Origin: Winogradskyella aurantia
Lineage (GTDB): Bacteria; Bacteroidota; Bacteroidia; Flavobacteriales; Flavobacteriaceae
Reading direction: 5' to 3'
DNA: 64,000 bases
Assembly (NCBI RefSeq): GCF_002266855.1
Contig: NZ_NGJN01000003.1
Location: 1 to 64,000, forward strand
The notes beneath the pieces are model-generated. The model was given only the letters and a program-made list of their open reading frames with translations, searched no databases and had not been told where the DNA came from. This document shows, in pieces, positions 1 to 9,545 of this stretch (positions are counted from its first letter, which is position 1; every line of letters starts with the position of its first letter). A program made the position numbers and the translations under genes.

Positions 1-333
1 GAGACCGGAGGGACTTGGTCGCCGGCCCTTGCCAGCGGTTCGGGACTGTTCGACCCGTCCGTCGACCCACCGGGAACCTATACCTATACCGTACCTTCCG
101 CAAACACCGTGTGCCCAGACGCCTCGGCATCGGTCACCGTTGACATATTGGCGCCGCCATCCGCAGGTACCGACGGTACGTTGGAGATATGCCAGGGCGA
201 TACGACCACATTCGACCTGTTCAACAGCCTCGGCGGCTCGCCCGAGACCGGAGGGACTTGGTCGCCTGCCCTTGCCAGCGGTTCGGGACTGTTCGACCCG
301 GCCGTAGACCCACCGGGAACCTATACCTATACT
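1..333 (+). repeat. Direct coding repeats, about 90 bp at 1-90 and 244-333
   Basis: Bases 1-90 and 244-333 are nearly identical: I count about five differences, mostly silent. The period is 243 bp, that is 81 codons. The repeats probably continue to the left of the window. Both copies are much richer in GC than the rest of the gene. Confidence 0.9.
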
Positions 334-1248
334 GTCGAACAAGGAGCTTGTAATCTCACTGACACATCTGAAGTTAATGTTAGTTTTGTAGAAAACCCAG
401 ATATCAATGGTCTACTAATAAGTATTCCTAATATTTGTTCTGGCGAAGACTTAGATATTTTACTATCAAATATGACTTTTATTGTTGATGGTAACTATTC
501 GATTACTTATGAAGTCACAGGACCAAGCACTGTTAATGAGTCGGCAATCATATCCATTATAAATGGACAAACAACATTAACAATTCCTTCGAGTATTCTT
601 AATTTAAATGGCACTTATCAATTTATAGTCACTGATTTTGCGAATGCAAATACTAGCTGCAGTGCTGATATAAGTTCACTTCAAGCTGTAAATTTTGAAA
701 TCTTTGAGACTATAACTCCAGAGCTTATAACAGATGGAAACGTCTTTTGCCTTGGCGAAGAACCCACAATTGAAGATTTATCCAATAATATCATTACGAC
801 GGGTTTAATTGAATGGTATTCCACACCAGACGGAGGGAACCCACTTAACACCGATGAGTTACTGCAAGATGGTAATACTTATTACGCTTCTACAACAACT
901 GATAACGCTTGTTCCAGCTTTATACGACTAGAGGTGTCCGTAACTATTAGAGCTTGTGAAGAAGATTTATTAATTCCCGATGGTTTCTCCCCGAATGGAG
1001 ATTCAATAAATGATACATTTTTAATTACAAATTTAGCCGAGTTGTATCCTAATTTTAAACTAAGCATTTATAATAGAAATGGGATTAAAATATATGAAGG
1101 TGATATTAATTCGCCTCTTTGGGATGGTACAACAACAACCAATCGCTTAGGTGGAGGTATTTTACCGGTAGGTGTTTATTTTTATATTTTAGATTTTAAT
1201 GATGGTATAAAGGATGCAAAACAAGGTAGAGTTTATTTAAGCAGGTAA
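1..1248 (+). CDS. T9SS type B sorting-domain surface protein, 3' part only
   Basis: The reading frame is open from base 1, so the 5' end lies outside the window; 415 residues are visible. The first part holds Gly/Thr/Pro-rich repeats of 81 residues (GTWSPALASGSGLFDP is seen twice, 243 bp apart). The last ~95 residues, from LLIPDGFSPNGDSINDTF to GRVYLSR, match the gliding-motility-associated C-terminal domain, the type B signal for export through the type IX secretion system. Such proteins are large cell-surface adhesins or SprB-like filaments. The stop overlaps the start of the PorP/SprF gene by one base. The first ~340 bases are GC-rich (42 of the first 60 are G or C), whereas 361-420 has only 19 of 60. 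The cargo's adhesive target is unknown. Confidence 0.85.
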   Translation, partial: ETGGTWSPALASGSGLFDPSVDPPGTYTYTVPSANTVCPDASASVTVDILAPPSAGTDGTLEICQGDTTTFDLFNSLGGSPETGGTWSPALASGSGLFDPAVDPPGTYTYTVEQGACNLTDTSEVNVSFVENPDINGLLISIPNICSGEDLDILLSNMTFIVDGNYSITYEVTGPSTVNESAIISIINGQTTLTIPSSILNLNGTYQFIVTDFANANTSCSADISSLQAVNFEIFETITPELITDGNVFCLGEEPTIEDLSNNIITTGLIEWYSTPDGGNPLNTDELLQDGNTYYASTTTDNACSSFIRLEVSVTIRACEEDLLIPDGFSPNGDSINDTFLITNLAELYPNFKLSIYNRNGIKIYEGDINSPLWDGTTTTNRLGGGILPVGVYFYILDFNDGIKDAKQGRVYLSR

Positions 1249-2186
1249 TGGGGGAAATCAAAAACATACTAATTTTTATAATACTGCTTTTTTTAGTTGT
1301 ATTTAAAGGCATGGCACAACAAGATGCTCAATATACTCAGTACATGTATAATATGAGTGTTATAAATCCGGCTTATGCAACAGATGACTCAGATATTATA
1401 AACTTTGGGTTGTTATATAGGGCTCAGTGGGTTGGAGCCGTGGGTGCTCCAAGTACGGGTTCGTTTTTTGCGCATTCAAAAATTGCCGAAAAATTAGAAG
1501 GTGGCTTATCAATAGTTCATGATCAAATTGGTGATGTTGTTAAAGACACGAATATGTTTTTTGATTTAACCTACGTCTTTCCTATAAGCTCTAACTCAAA
1601 ATTATCTCTTGGAGTTAAAGCTGGACTTTCATTTTTTTCTACAGATTTCAATGGCTTTGTATATTCAGATCCTTTACCTGATCCTGCTTTTGCTGAAAAT
1701 TTAAGTCGGGTTTTTCCTAACATAGGCACAGGTGCCTTCTACTTTACTGATAAATTTTATTTTGGTTTTTCAGCGCCAAATCTATTGCAGTCAAAACATT
1801 TGAATGACGACAGCGGTATTGTCACTCAAGGGTCTGAAGCTATTCATTATTTCATAACTAGTGGTTATGTTTTCAATTTAAATGAAAACACGAAACTTAA
1901 ACCGGCATTTATGGCCAAGGCAGTAACTGGCGCGCCGCTAACACTAGACTTAACCACTAACGTCCTATTCAATGACAAAATTGAGTTAGGTGTGGCGTAT
2001 AGAGTAAATGATGCAGTAAGTGGTCTCTTTAATTTGCGTATTTCTCAGTCTTTACGTGTAGGGTACGCTTATGATTACACTGTATCTAATTTAGGACGCT
2101 TTAATTCAGGTACACACGAAGTTATGCTATTGTTTGATCTATCAAAATCAGGTAGAGGATACGATAAATCACCAAGATTCTTTTAA
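1248..2186 (+). CDS. PorP/SprF family type IX secretion membrane protein
   Basis: A 312-residue outer-membrane protein with an N-terminal signal peptide (hydrophobic run at residues 7-21, then a likely cleavage after GMA before QQDAQYTQYMYN). QYTQYMYNMSVINPAYA is the family hallmark: an Asn-Pro-Ala-Tyr-Ala motif just after the signal. Family members form beta-barrels that bind T9SS cargo carrying type B C-terminal domains and support its export or anchoring. Its start overlaps the upstream cargo stop (taATG), and it is followed without a gap by the OmpA protein, so the three genes are very likely co-translated. The cargo it serves is probably the adjacent gene. Confidence 0.9.
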   Translation: MGEIKNILIFIILLFLVVFKGMAQQDAQYTQYMYNMSVINPAYATDDSDIINFGLLYRAQWVGAVGAPSTGSFFAHSKIAEKLEGGLSIVHDQIGDVVKDTNMFFDLTYVFPISSNSKLSLGVKAGLSFFSTDFNGFVYSDPLPDPAFAENLSRVFPNIGTGAFYFTDKFYFGFSAPNLLQSKHLNDDSGIVTQGSEAIHYFITSGYVFNLNENTKLKPAFMAKAVTGAPLTLDLTTNVLFNDKIELGVAYRVNDAVSGLFNLRISQSLRVGYAYDYTVSNLGRFNSGTHEVMLLFDLSKSGRGYDKSPRFF

Positions 2187-4064
2187 ATGAAAGCACCTTA
2201 TCACAGACATATTATTTTATTGGTTTTAATTCTTGGTCAATTATGTATGGCGCAAAGTTCTAAATTAAAGAAAGCCAACAAACTTTTTCTAAATCGTGCA
2301 TATTTTGAAGCGGCAACTATTTATGAGGACGTAGCGGACACTAAAGAGTCCTTGGTAAAATTGGGAGATTGCTATTATTATAATGGATTAATGGTTAAAG
2401 CTTCAAATACGTATTACAAAGCTTTAGGTAAAGATACTTTAGGGTTCTCTGATGACGTAAATTTTAGATATGCTCATGCCCTCTATGGAATGAATCAAAT
2501 TGGAAGAGCTGATTCTATAATGGGTATTTTAAATGACAAACCAATAAATACAAAGAATTTTGTCAACCGTCTAAAGAACGGTGTTCCTTATAACTATAAG
2601 GTCGCTAAATTAAAGTCTGGAGGATTACCTGGTGATTTTGGTATGAACTTTTTCGGGAAAAATGTCGTTTTTTCTTCCACTAGAGATGCAAAAGGAAAGC
2701 TATATAAATGGAACGGTAAGCCTTACTTAGATCTTTTTCAAGCTGAATTAACGGATGACAACACACTGATAAATGTCGAACCTTTTGGTAAGACTATAAA
2801 TTCCAGAACCCATGAAAGTAATGCCATTATTAGTAAGGACGGAAAAACAATGTACTTTTCTAGAACAAATGATAAGCGTTATGAAATTAACGAAGAAAAA
2901 ATTGCTACCGTAAAATTGTTCAAAAGTGTATTAGGTGAAGATGGATGGTCAACCGCAGAGGAACTTCCTTTTTGCAGTAATCTTTATTCGGTACAACATC
3001 CATCACTAGATGAAGATAATAATCGTTTATACTTCTCGAGTGACATGCCCGGAGGATTTGGCTCTTTTGACATCTATTATGTAACCTTAAAAGAGGATGG
3101 ATTTGGAGACCCCATAAATTTAGGTGGAAAAATAAATACCAAATACAGAGAGCAGTTCCCATTTTACAGCAATGATGATGTTCTATATTTTGCTTCTAAT
3201 GGTCATCAGGGGTTAGGGGGCTTAGATATTTTTATGGCTGAAAAGAATTCTGTAGGTTGGGATACACCATTGAATTTAGGAGCCACCTTGAATACCAACG
3301 CTGATGACTTTTCATTTGCAGTCGATTCGAATACTGACAAAGGATTTATATCGTCTAACAGGGATGGTACCGACAATATGTATATTTTCACGAGGGAGGA
3401 TAATTTGAGGACATATATTGTTGAAGGAAGCGTAATGGATAAAAATTCTAAAGAACTTTTGCCGAATACGCTTGTTAGGTTATTTGATGCCAACAATAAA
3501 GTCGTTGATTCTGTCACAGTGGGAGATGATGGTCGCTACTTATTCCGAACAAAACCAAACACCAAATATTTGATAGAAGGCTTTCGACCACTTTATATAC
3601 CTTCTACGGTTGAATTTTCTACTGATGATTCTGGACGAATTGAGTTGAACATTGAACTAATACTAGAATCTTACGATGATGCTGAAGAAATAATTGTGGA
3701 AAAGGAAGACGGTTATGTTTACATTGAATTAGAGAACATTTATTTTGACTTAGATAAATGGGACATAAAACCTCAGGCTGCAAATACTTTGAACATCCTA
3801 GTAGATTTGATGAAAAAATATCCTAGGATGGAAGTACAATTAGGTGCCCATACCGATAGCAGAAGTTCTTTTGAATACAACTTAGAATTATCTAAAAATA
3901 GAGCTCAATCTGCCTTAGAATACATTATATCAAACGGCATAGAGAAGTCGAGGTTGACCGCTATTGGTTATGGCAAAAGTCGTTTACTAATAGATTGCGG
4001 CGATAACTGCACCGAGAACGAGCATGCCATAAACAGAAGGTGTGAATTTGTAATCGTTAAGTAA
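2187..4064 (+). CDS. OmpA family protein with PD40 repeats (PorE/SprE-side envelope protein)
   Basis: 625 residues. In order: signal peptide (1-22, ending CMAQ); a TPR-like helical stretch (about 25-120); PD40/WD40-like beta-propeller blades (about 150-405, with repeats such as LYFSSDMPGGFGSFDIY and LYFASNGHQGLGGLDIF); a carboxypeptidase-regulatory or CNA-B-like beta domain (about 408-495, starting TYIVEGSV); and an OmpA C-terminal peptidoglycan-binding domain (about 509-625) with the HTDSR and NRRCEF motifs. This architecture is common beside PorP/SprF genes in Bacteroidota and is thought to tether the secretion or adhesion complex to peptidoglycan. The start codon follows the previous stop directly. 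Confidence 0.9.
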   Translation: MKAPYHRHIILLVLILGQLCMAQSSKLKKANKLFLNRAYFEAATIYEDVADTKESLVKLGDCYYYNGLMVKASNTYYKALGKDTLGFSDDVNFRYAHALYGMNQIGRADSIMGILNDKPINTKNFVNRLKNGVPYNYKVAKLKSGGLPGDFGMNFFGKNVVFSSTRDAKGKLYKWNGKPYLDLFQAELTDDNTLINVEPFGKTINSRTHESNAIISKDGKTMYFSRTNDKRYEINEEKIATVKLFKSVLGEDGWSTAEELPFCSNLYSVQHPSLDEDNNRLYFSSDMPGGFGSFDIYYVTLKEDGFGDPINLGGKINTKYREQFPFYSNDDVLYFASNGHQGLGGLDIFMAEKNSVGWDTPLNLGATLNTNADDFSFAVDSNTDKGFISSNRDGTDNMYIFTREDNLRTYIVEGSVMDKNSKELLPNTLVRLFDANNKVVDSVTVGDDGRYLFRTKPNTKYLIEGFRPLYIPSTVEFSTDDSGRIELNIELILESYDDAEEIIVEKEDGYVYIELENIYFDLDKWDIKPQAANTLNILVDLMKKYPRMEVQLGAHTDSRSSFEYNLELSKNRAQSALEYIISNGIEKSRLTAIGYGKSRLLIDCGDNCTENEHAINRRCEFVIVK

Positions 4065-4196
4065 TCCCTTCAACAGTCCACACCGATTATCCCTGATAAG
4101 CATTAGATTAAAGCTTTTTAGAGCTACTCATCCTTAAAATTGTGATAAATCATAATAGTATACAAATGTATTTCGTCGATACACCTTTAGTAAATA

Positions 4197-4230
4197 TGCT
4201 TTTTATCGATGTTTTTTGCTTTTTATCGAT
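4197..4230 (+). repeat. 14-bp direct repeat TGCTTTTTATCGAT
   Basis: The 14-mer occurs at 4197-4210 and again at 4217-4230, start-to-start 20 bp, about two helical turns. It lies upstream of the small Fe-S protein gene. It could be an operator; no regulator is identified. Confidence 0.5.
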
Positions 4231-4298
4231 TTTATAAAAAAGATATCTACTTAAAATATACCTTAAACACAGATTTAACCCCAAATCTATTACTTATT

Positions 4299-4529
4299 AT
4301 GGACCAAAATGCTAACGTTTTCAGTAACGGAGCCCTTACTGTTACCTACGAGCCAAAATGCTGTGCAAACGCTGGTTTGTGTGCAAAGCAACTATCAAAT
4401 GTTTTCAGACACTCTGTTATTCCTTGGATAAATCTAGAAGGAGCTGAGACCCAAGAGATTGTAAAACAAGTTCAAAAATGCCCATCTGGCGCCCTTAAGT
4501 TTTTTATTCACAAAAAGGAAGTCGCTTGA
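4299..4529 (+). CDS. (4Fe-4S) mono-cluster protein, YjdI/Fer4_19 family
   Basis: 76 residues from the ATG at 4299. An in-frame ATG at 4209 would add 30 residues that do not resemble the family, so it is rejected. The protein has a Cys-rich stretch (YEPKCCANAGLCAKQLSNVF), the PWI motif and the terminal CPSGAL motif of the Fer4_19/DUF1271 family, which binds an iron-sulfur cluster. Members are small soluble ferredoxin-like proteins whose partner is usually unknown. It stands alone, downstream of a 234-bp gap, and converges with the DUF3467 gene. Function beyond electron transfer or cluster binding cannot be given. Confidence 0.85.
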   Translation: MDQNANVFSNGALTVTYEPKCCANAGLCAKQLSNVFRHSVIPWINLEGAETQEIVKQVQKCPSGALKFFIHKKEVA

Positions 4530-4554
4530 TAAACATCCTTTAAGTTATTAATTG

Positions 4555-4596
4555 AAAAGAAAACCCTTTAGGTATTAGTCTAAAGGGTTTTCTTTT
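4555..4596. terminator. Bidirectional terminator, perfect 17-bp stem
   Basis: AAAAGAAAACCCTTTAG (4555-4571) is the exact reverse complement of 4580-4596, with an 8-base loop. It is flanked by A and T runs and sits between the convergent Fe-S and DUF3467 genes. Confidence 0.85.
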
Positions 4597-4653
4597 GAGT
4601 TAATCTATGTATAATTCAACTCAAACTGAATTAGAATATGATTTAACACATGA

Positions 4654-4971
4654 TTATGCTTGTCCGGTTGGCCCAAAATTCAATGGAATTGGAGGTTGTT
4701 CGTAATCCTTGATTTCGCCATGCGCTTTTTCAAATCGTGCTACATTATCTCCCAGTGCCTTTAACAATCGTTTGGCGTGTTGTGGAGTTAATATAATACG
4801 AGACTTAACCTTACTTTTTGGAGTACCTGGCATAACACTAACAAAGTCTACTACAAACTCTGAAACCGAATGGTTTATAATTGCTAAGTTGGAATAAATC
4901 CCTTCAGCTATTTTTTCGTCTAATTCAATATTTATTTGACCCTTTTTCGGGCTCTTTTTTTCATCTGCCAT
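4654..4971 (-). CDS. DUF3467 family protein
   Basis: 105 residues, rich in Lys at the N-terminus (MADEKKSPKKGQINIELDEK) with a core reading EGIYSNLAIINHSVSEFVVD and RIILTPQHAKRLLKAL. This matches DUF3467, a small soluble family of unknown function often encoded just downstream of rpoC in Bacteroidota. Here it follows rpoC on the same strand but behind a strong terminator (5031-5068), so it probably has its own promoter or depends on readthrough. The RNA polymerase neighbourhood hints at a link to transcription, but nothing in the sequence proves it. Confidence 0.85.
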   Translation of the reverse strand: MADEKKSPKKGQINIELDEKIAEGIYSNLAIINHSVSEFVVDFVSVMPGTPKSKVKSRIILTPQHAKRLLKALGDNVARFEKAHGEIKDYEQPPIPLNFGPTGQA

Positions 4972-5030
4972 TCTAAATGTGTTTAAGCTTCCATGAAAAT
5001 GGATAGTTCATTAATTATGTCTACTAAAAT

Positions 5031-5068
5031 AAAAAGCCTTTATACATCACTTTGTATAAAGGCTTTTT
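5031..5068 (-). terminator. rpoC operon terminator, perfect 16-bp stem
   Basis: AAAAAGCCTTTATACA (5031-5046) pairs exactly with 5053-5068 across a 6-base loop. On the - strand the stem ends in TTTTT, so it should stop transcription after rpoC. Confidence 0.85.
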
Positions 5069-5173
5069 CAAATTTACTAATTCTCAAACCAATGAGACCC
5101 TGAAATTAACTCAGGATAAATTTTAACTCAGATTATGTTAACTCGTAAAAAGCAAGTTATACCTGAGTCTTAT

Positions 5174-8100
5174 TTAATTAAAGTTCATTTCTTCCTTAGC
5201 CTTCATCATTTCATCAAACTCCTCTTTAGAACCTACTATAATGTTCTCGTAGTCCCTAACACCTGTACCAGCAGGTATTCTATGACCAACAATAACGTTC
5301 TCCTTAAGTCCTTCAAGAGTATCTATCTTACCATTTACGGCAGCTTCGTTAAGAACTTTCGTGGTTTCTTGGAATGAAGCCGCTGATATAAAGGATTTTG
5401 TTTGCAGCGAAGCTCGCGTAATACCCTGTAATATAGGTGTAGCTGTTGCAGGCTGTGCATCTCTCGCTGTTACGAGATTTTTATCCTCTCTTCTTAAGAT
5501 AGAGTTTTCATCTCTTAACTGACGAAGGTTGATGATTTGTCCTGATTTTAAGTTCTCAGATTCTCCTGGGTCCTCTACGACCTTCATTCCAAAAATCTTA
5601 TCATTTTCTTCAATGAAATCAGACTTATGGACTAACTGATTCTCTAAGAAAATTGTATCTCCTGAATCTATAATCCTCACTTTTCGCATCATTTGTCTCA
5701 CGACAACCTCAAAGTGTTTATCATTGATTTTAACACCTTGTAATCGATATACTTCCTGAACTTCATTTACCAAATACTGCTGAACAGCTGAAGGCCCTTT
5801 AATATTCAAGATGTCATTTGGTGTAATTGAGCCATCTGATAGAGGCATACCTGCTTTTACATAATCATTTTCTTGAACAAGAATTTGGTTAGATAATTTT
5901 ACAAGGTATTTTTTAATCTCTCCTAATTTGGACTCAATAATAATCTCACGGTTACCACGTTTAATTTTACCAAATGATACGACGCCATCAATCTCGCTTA
6001 CAACAGCTGGATTAGACGGGTTACGCGCTTCAAACAACTCTGTTACACGCGGTAGACCACCTGTAATATCACCGGCTTTAGCAGATTTACGAGGTATCTT
6101 AACTAAGATTTTACCAATATCAATTTTATCTCCGTCGTCAATCATAATATGAGCTCCCACTGGAAGGTTATATGAACGAATGGTTTCACCTTTCTTATCT
6201 TCAATAAGTAATGTTGGAATCAACTTCTTATTTCTAGACTCTGAAATTACTTTTTCCTGGAACCCAGTTTGCTCATCAATCTCAACTTGATATGTAATTC
6301 CTTGCTCAATATTCTCATATTTCACCTTACCAGCGAATTCAGAAATAATCACACCATTATATGGATCCCATTGACAAATTAAATCACCCTTTTTCACTTT
6401 AGCACCAGGCTTCACGAAAATGTGAGACCCATAAGGTATATTATTTGTACTTAGAATAATTCCAGTTTTGGCATCAACTAACTTTAATTCAGAAGTTCTT
6501 GAAATTACTACGTCAACGTCATTTCCTTGATTATCTTTAGATTTGACTGTTTTTAAATCTTCGATTTCCGCAATTCCATCAAACTTGACTGTAAGTTTAC
6601 TCTCTTCAGAAATATTACCTGCAATACCACCTACGTGGAACGTACGAAGCGTTAATTGTGTACCTGGCTCTCCAATAGATTGCGCAGCTACAACACCAAC
6701 AGCTTCTCCTCGTTGAACCATTTTACCTGTAGCAAGATTTCTACCGTAACAACTTACACATATCCCTTTCTTAGCCTCACAAGTCAATGGCGAGCGAACT
6801 TCAATGGATTCCAAAGGGGAATCACCTATTCTTTTAGCTATAACATCATCAATATGATCACCAGCCTGAACTAATAATTCTTCTGTTAATGGATCGTAAA
6901 CATCATTTAATGAGGTTCTACCCACGATTCTATCTTCTAGTTTTTCAACTATTTCTTCATTCTTCTTTAATGCAGAAACTTCAATTCCTCTCAGTGTACC
7001 ACAATCTTCTTCATATACAATAACGTCTTGTGACACATCTACTAAACGACGTGTAAGGTATCCAGCATCTGCAGTTTTAAGTGCTGTATCTGCGAGACCT
7101 TTCCGTGCACCGTGTGTAGAAATAAAGTATTCTAAAATAGATAAACCTTCCTTAAAGTTTGAGAGAATTGGATTTTCAATAATCTCACCACCACCAGCAT
7201 TAGATTTCTTTGGCTTGGCCATAAGACCACGCATACCTGTTAACTGACGAATCTGCTCTTTAGATCCACGAGCTCCAGAATCAAGCATCATATATACAGA
7301 GTTAAACCCTTGTTGGTCCTCTCTAATTCGCTTCATTGATAATTCCGTTAACTCAGCATTCGTTGAAGTCCAAATATCAATAACCTGATTATAACGCTCA
7401 TTGTTGGTAATAAGACCCATATTATAATTGGCCATGATACCATCAACTTGCTTATTGGCAGCATCGATCATTCCTTGTTTTTCCTGAGGAATAATAATAT
7501 CACCTAAACTAAAGGACAAACCTCCTTGAAAAGCAAATTTGTACCCTAAAGTTTTTATTTCGTCCAGGAAATCAGCGGTTTCAGGAACACTAGTTACTTT
7601 AAGGATTTTCCCAATAATATCTCTTAACGATTTCTTGGTCAACACCTCATTAACATAACCCGCAGCTTCTGGCACTTTTTCATTAAAAAGTACTCTTCCT
7701 ACTGTAGTTTCAATAATTTGGGTAGTTAATTCACCTGCCTCATTAAAATCTTTAGTTCTAACCTTTATTCCTGCATTGAGATCAACCTTTTTCTCATTAT
7801 AAGCAATAGTGACCTCTTCAGGAGAATAGAATGTTAAACCTTCACCTTTTACAGTATAATCCTTATCACTTTTACGCAACTTAGTCATGTAATATAAACC
7901 AAGAACCATATCCTGTGAAGGTACTGTAACGGGTGATCCGTTAGCCGGGTTAAGTATATTATGTGATGCCAACATTAAAAGTTGAGCTTCTAGAATAGCC
8001 TCCGGACCTAACGGTAAATGTACTGCCATTTGGTCACCATCGAAATCGGCATTAAAGGCCGTACACACTAATGGATGTAATTGAATGGCCTTACCTTCAA

Positions 8101-9475
8101 TCAGCTTTGGCTGGAAAGCCTGGATTCCAAGACGGTGAAGTGTAGGAGCACGGTTTAGTAATACTGGGTGTCCTTTAAGGACATTCTCTAAGATATCCCA
8201 AACTACAGGCTCTTTTCTATCTATAATTTTCTTTGCAGACTTTACTGTCTTTACAATACCTCTTTCAATAAGTTTTCTAATGATAAAAGGTTTGTATAAC
8301 TCAGCTGCCATATTTTTAGGCAATCCACATTCAAATAATTTTAATTCTGGTCCAACGACAATTACAGAACGTGCAGAATAGTCAACACGCTTACCCAATA
8401 AGTTTTGACGGAAACGTCCCTGCTTACCTTTAAGTGAATCTGATAGTGACTTTAATGGTCTGTTGGAGTCTGTTTTAACCGCTGAAGATTTACGTGTGTT
8501 GTCAAATAAAGAGTCTACAGATTCTTGCAACATACGTTTTTCATTACGCAAAATTACTTCTGGAGCTTTTATCTCAACTAATCTTTTAAGACGGTTATTA
8601 CGTATAATTACACGACGGTAAAGATCATTTAAATCAGAGGTAGCAAAACGGCCACCATCTAGCGGAACTAGAGGTCTTAATTCTGGTGGAATAACAGGAA
8701 CGGCCTTCATAATCATCCATTCCGGCTTATTCTCCCTATTCATATTAGACTCTCTAAACGCTTCTACAACCTGAAGACGCTTAAGCGCTTCTGTTTTACG
8801 TTGCTTAGAGGTTTCATTATTAGCCTTGTGTCTTAAATCATAAGATAATTGATCTAAATCAATTCGTGATAACAATTCAATCAGACACTCTGCACCCATT
8901 TTAGCAATGAATTTGTTAGGGTCCGAGTCTTCCAAGTATTGGTTTTCCTGAGGAAGAGATTCCAAAATATTTAAATACTCTTCTTCTGTAAGGAAATCCA
9001 TTTTTTGAACGGGCTCACCTTCGGCATTTACTGCATTACCTGGTTGAATAACCACATAACGCTCGTAGTAGATTATCATATCTAATTTCTTAGATGGTAA
9101 TCCGAGCAAATAACCAATTTTATTGGGTAACGATCTAAAGTACCAAATATGTGCCACGGGAACCACAAGATTAATGTGCCCTACACGGTCCCGACGTACC
9201 TTTTTCTCTGTAACTTCAACACCACAGCGGTCACAAACAATACCTTTGTAGCGTATTCTTTTATATTTACCACAAGCACACTCATAATCCTTCACAGGAC
9301 CAAAAATTCGCTCACAGAACAAACCATCACGTTCTGGTTTGTGTGTTCGATAATTAATAGTTTCGGGTTTTAGTACCTCACCACGTGACGCCGCTAAAAC
9401 GGACTCAGGTGATGCCAAACCGATAGAAATTTTATTAAATTTCACTACTGTATTCTTATCTTGTCTTCTAGCCAT
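5174..9475 (-). CDS. rpoC: DNA-directed RNA polymerase subunit beta'
   Basis: 1433 residues, the normal size for Bacteroidota. It is the catalytic half of the RNA polymerase active centre. Visible landmarks: the N-terminal zinc site with Cys66, Cys68, Cys81 and Cys84 (ECACGK...CDRCG); the catalytic NADFDGDQ motif with Asp477, Asp479 and Asp481 that hold Mg2+; a second Cys cluster in the C-terminal half ([14 protein letters not shown]); and the trigger-loop/bridge-helix region with [20 protein letters not shown]. It lies 70 bp downstream of rpoB in the same operon and is followed by a strong terminator. Confidence 0.99.
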   Translation of the reverse strand: MARRQDKNTVVKFNKISIGLASPESVLAASRGEVLKPETINYRTHKPERDGLFCERIFGPVKDYECACGKYKRIRYKGIVCDRCGVEVTEKKVRRDRVGHINLVVPVAHIWYFRSLPNKIGYLLGLPSKKLDMIIYYERYVVIQPGNAVNAEGEPVQKMDFLTEEEYLNILESLPQENQYLEDSDPNKFIAKMGAECLIELLSRIDLDQLSYDLRHKANNETSKQRKTEALKRLQVVEAFRESNMNRENKPEWMIMKAVPVIPPELRPLVPLDGGRFATSDLNDLYRRVIIRNNRLKRLVEIKAPEVILRNEKRMLQESVDSLFDNTRKSSAVKTDSNRPLKSLSDSLKGKQGRFRQNLLGKRVDYSARSVIVVGPELKLFECGLPKNMAAELYKPFIIRKLIERGIVKTVKSAKKIIDRKEPVVWDILENVLKGHPVLLNRAPTLHRLGIQAFQPKLIEGKAIQLHPLVCTAFNADFDGDQMAVHLPLGPEAILEAQLLMLASHNILNPANGSPVTVPSQDMVLGLYYMTKLRKSDKDYTVKGEGLTFYSPEEVTIAYNEKKVDLNAGIKVRTKDFNEAGELTTQIIETTVGRVLFNEKVPEAAGYVNEVLTKKSLRDIIGKILKVTSVPETADFLDEIKTLGYKFAFQGGLSFSLGDIIIPQEKQGMIDAANKQVDGIMANYNMGLITNNERYNQVIDIWTSTNAELTELSMKRIREDQQGFNSVYMMLDSGARGSKEQIRQLTGMRGLMAKPKKSNAGGGEIIENPILSNFKEGLSILEYFISTHGARKGLADTALKTADAGYLTRRLVDVSQDVIVYEEDCGTLRGIEVSALKKNEEIVEKLEDRIVGRTSLNDVYDPLTEELLVQAGDHIDDVIAKRIGDSPLESIEVRSPLTCEAKKGICVSCYGRNLATGKMVQRGEAVGVVAAQSIGEPGTQLTLRTFHVGGIAGNISEESKLTVKFDGIAEIEDLKTVKSKDNQGNDVDVVISRTSELKLVDAKTGIILSTNNIPYGSHIFVKPGAKVKKGDLICQWDPYNGVIISEFAGKVKYENIEQGITYQVEIDEQTGFQEKVISESRNKKLIPTLLIEDKKGETIRSYNLPVGAHIMIDDGDKIDIGKILVKIPRKSAKAGDITGGLPRVTELFEARNPSNPAVVSEIDGVVSFGKIKRGNREIIIESKLGEIKKYLVKLSNQILVQENDYVKAGMPLSDGSITPNDILNIKGPSAVQQYLVNEVQEVYRLQGVKINDKHFEVVVRQMMRKVRIIDSGDTIFLENQLVHKSDFIEENDKIFGMKVVEDPGESENLKSGQIINLRQLRDENSILRREDKNLVTARDAQPATATPILQGITRASLQTKSFISAASFQETTKVLNEAAVNGKIDTLEGLKENVIVGHRIPAGTGVRDYENIIVGSKEEFDEMMKAKEEMNFN

Positions 9476-9503
9476 AATTTGTTATAGTCTTGATTCTCGG
9501 TAC

Positions 9504-9530
9504 TCAGCAAACCGTTTAACGGTTTACTGA
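9504..9530 (-). other. Hairpin between rpoB and rpoC
   Basis: An imperfect palindrome (about 10 bp per arm, core AAACCG/CGGTTT, one mismatch or wobble) fills part of the 70-bp rpoB-rpoC gap. There is no T run, so an RNA-processing or stability element is more likely than a terminator. Confidence 0.5.
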
Positions 9531-9545
9531 AACCTCGAACTACTT

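Noticed and set aside
4209..4298. Upstream in-frame extension of the small Fe-S protein
   Set aside because: The extra 30 residues are low-complexity, arise from an AT-rich leader, and do not match the family; the normal start is at 4299.
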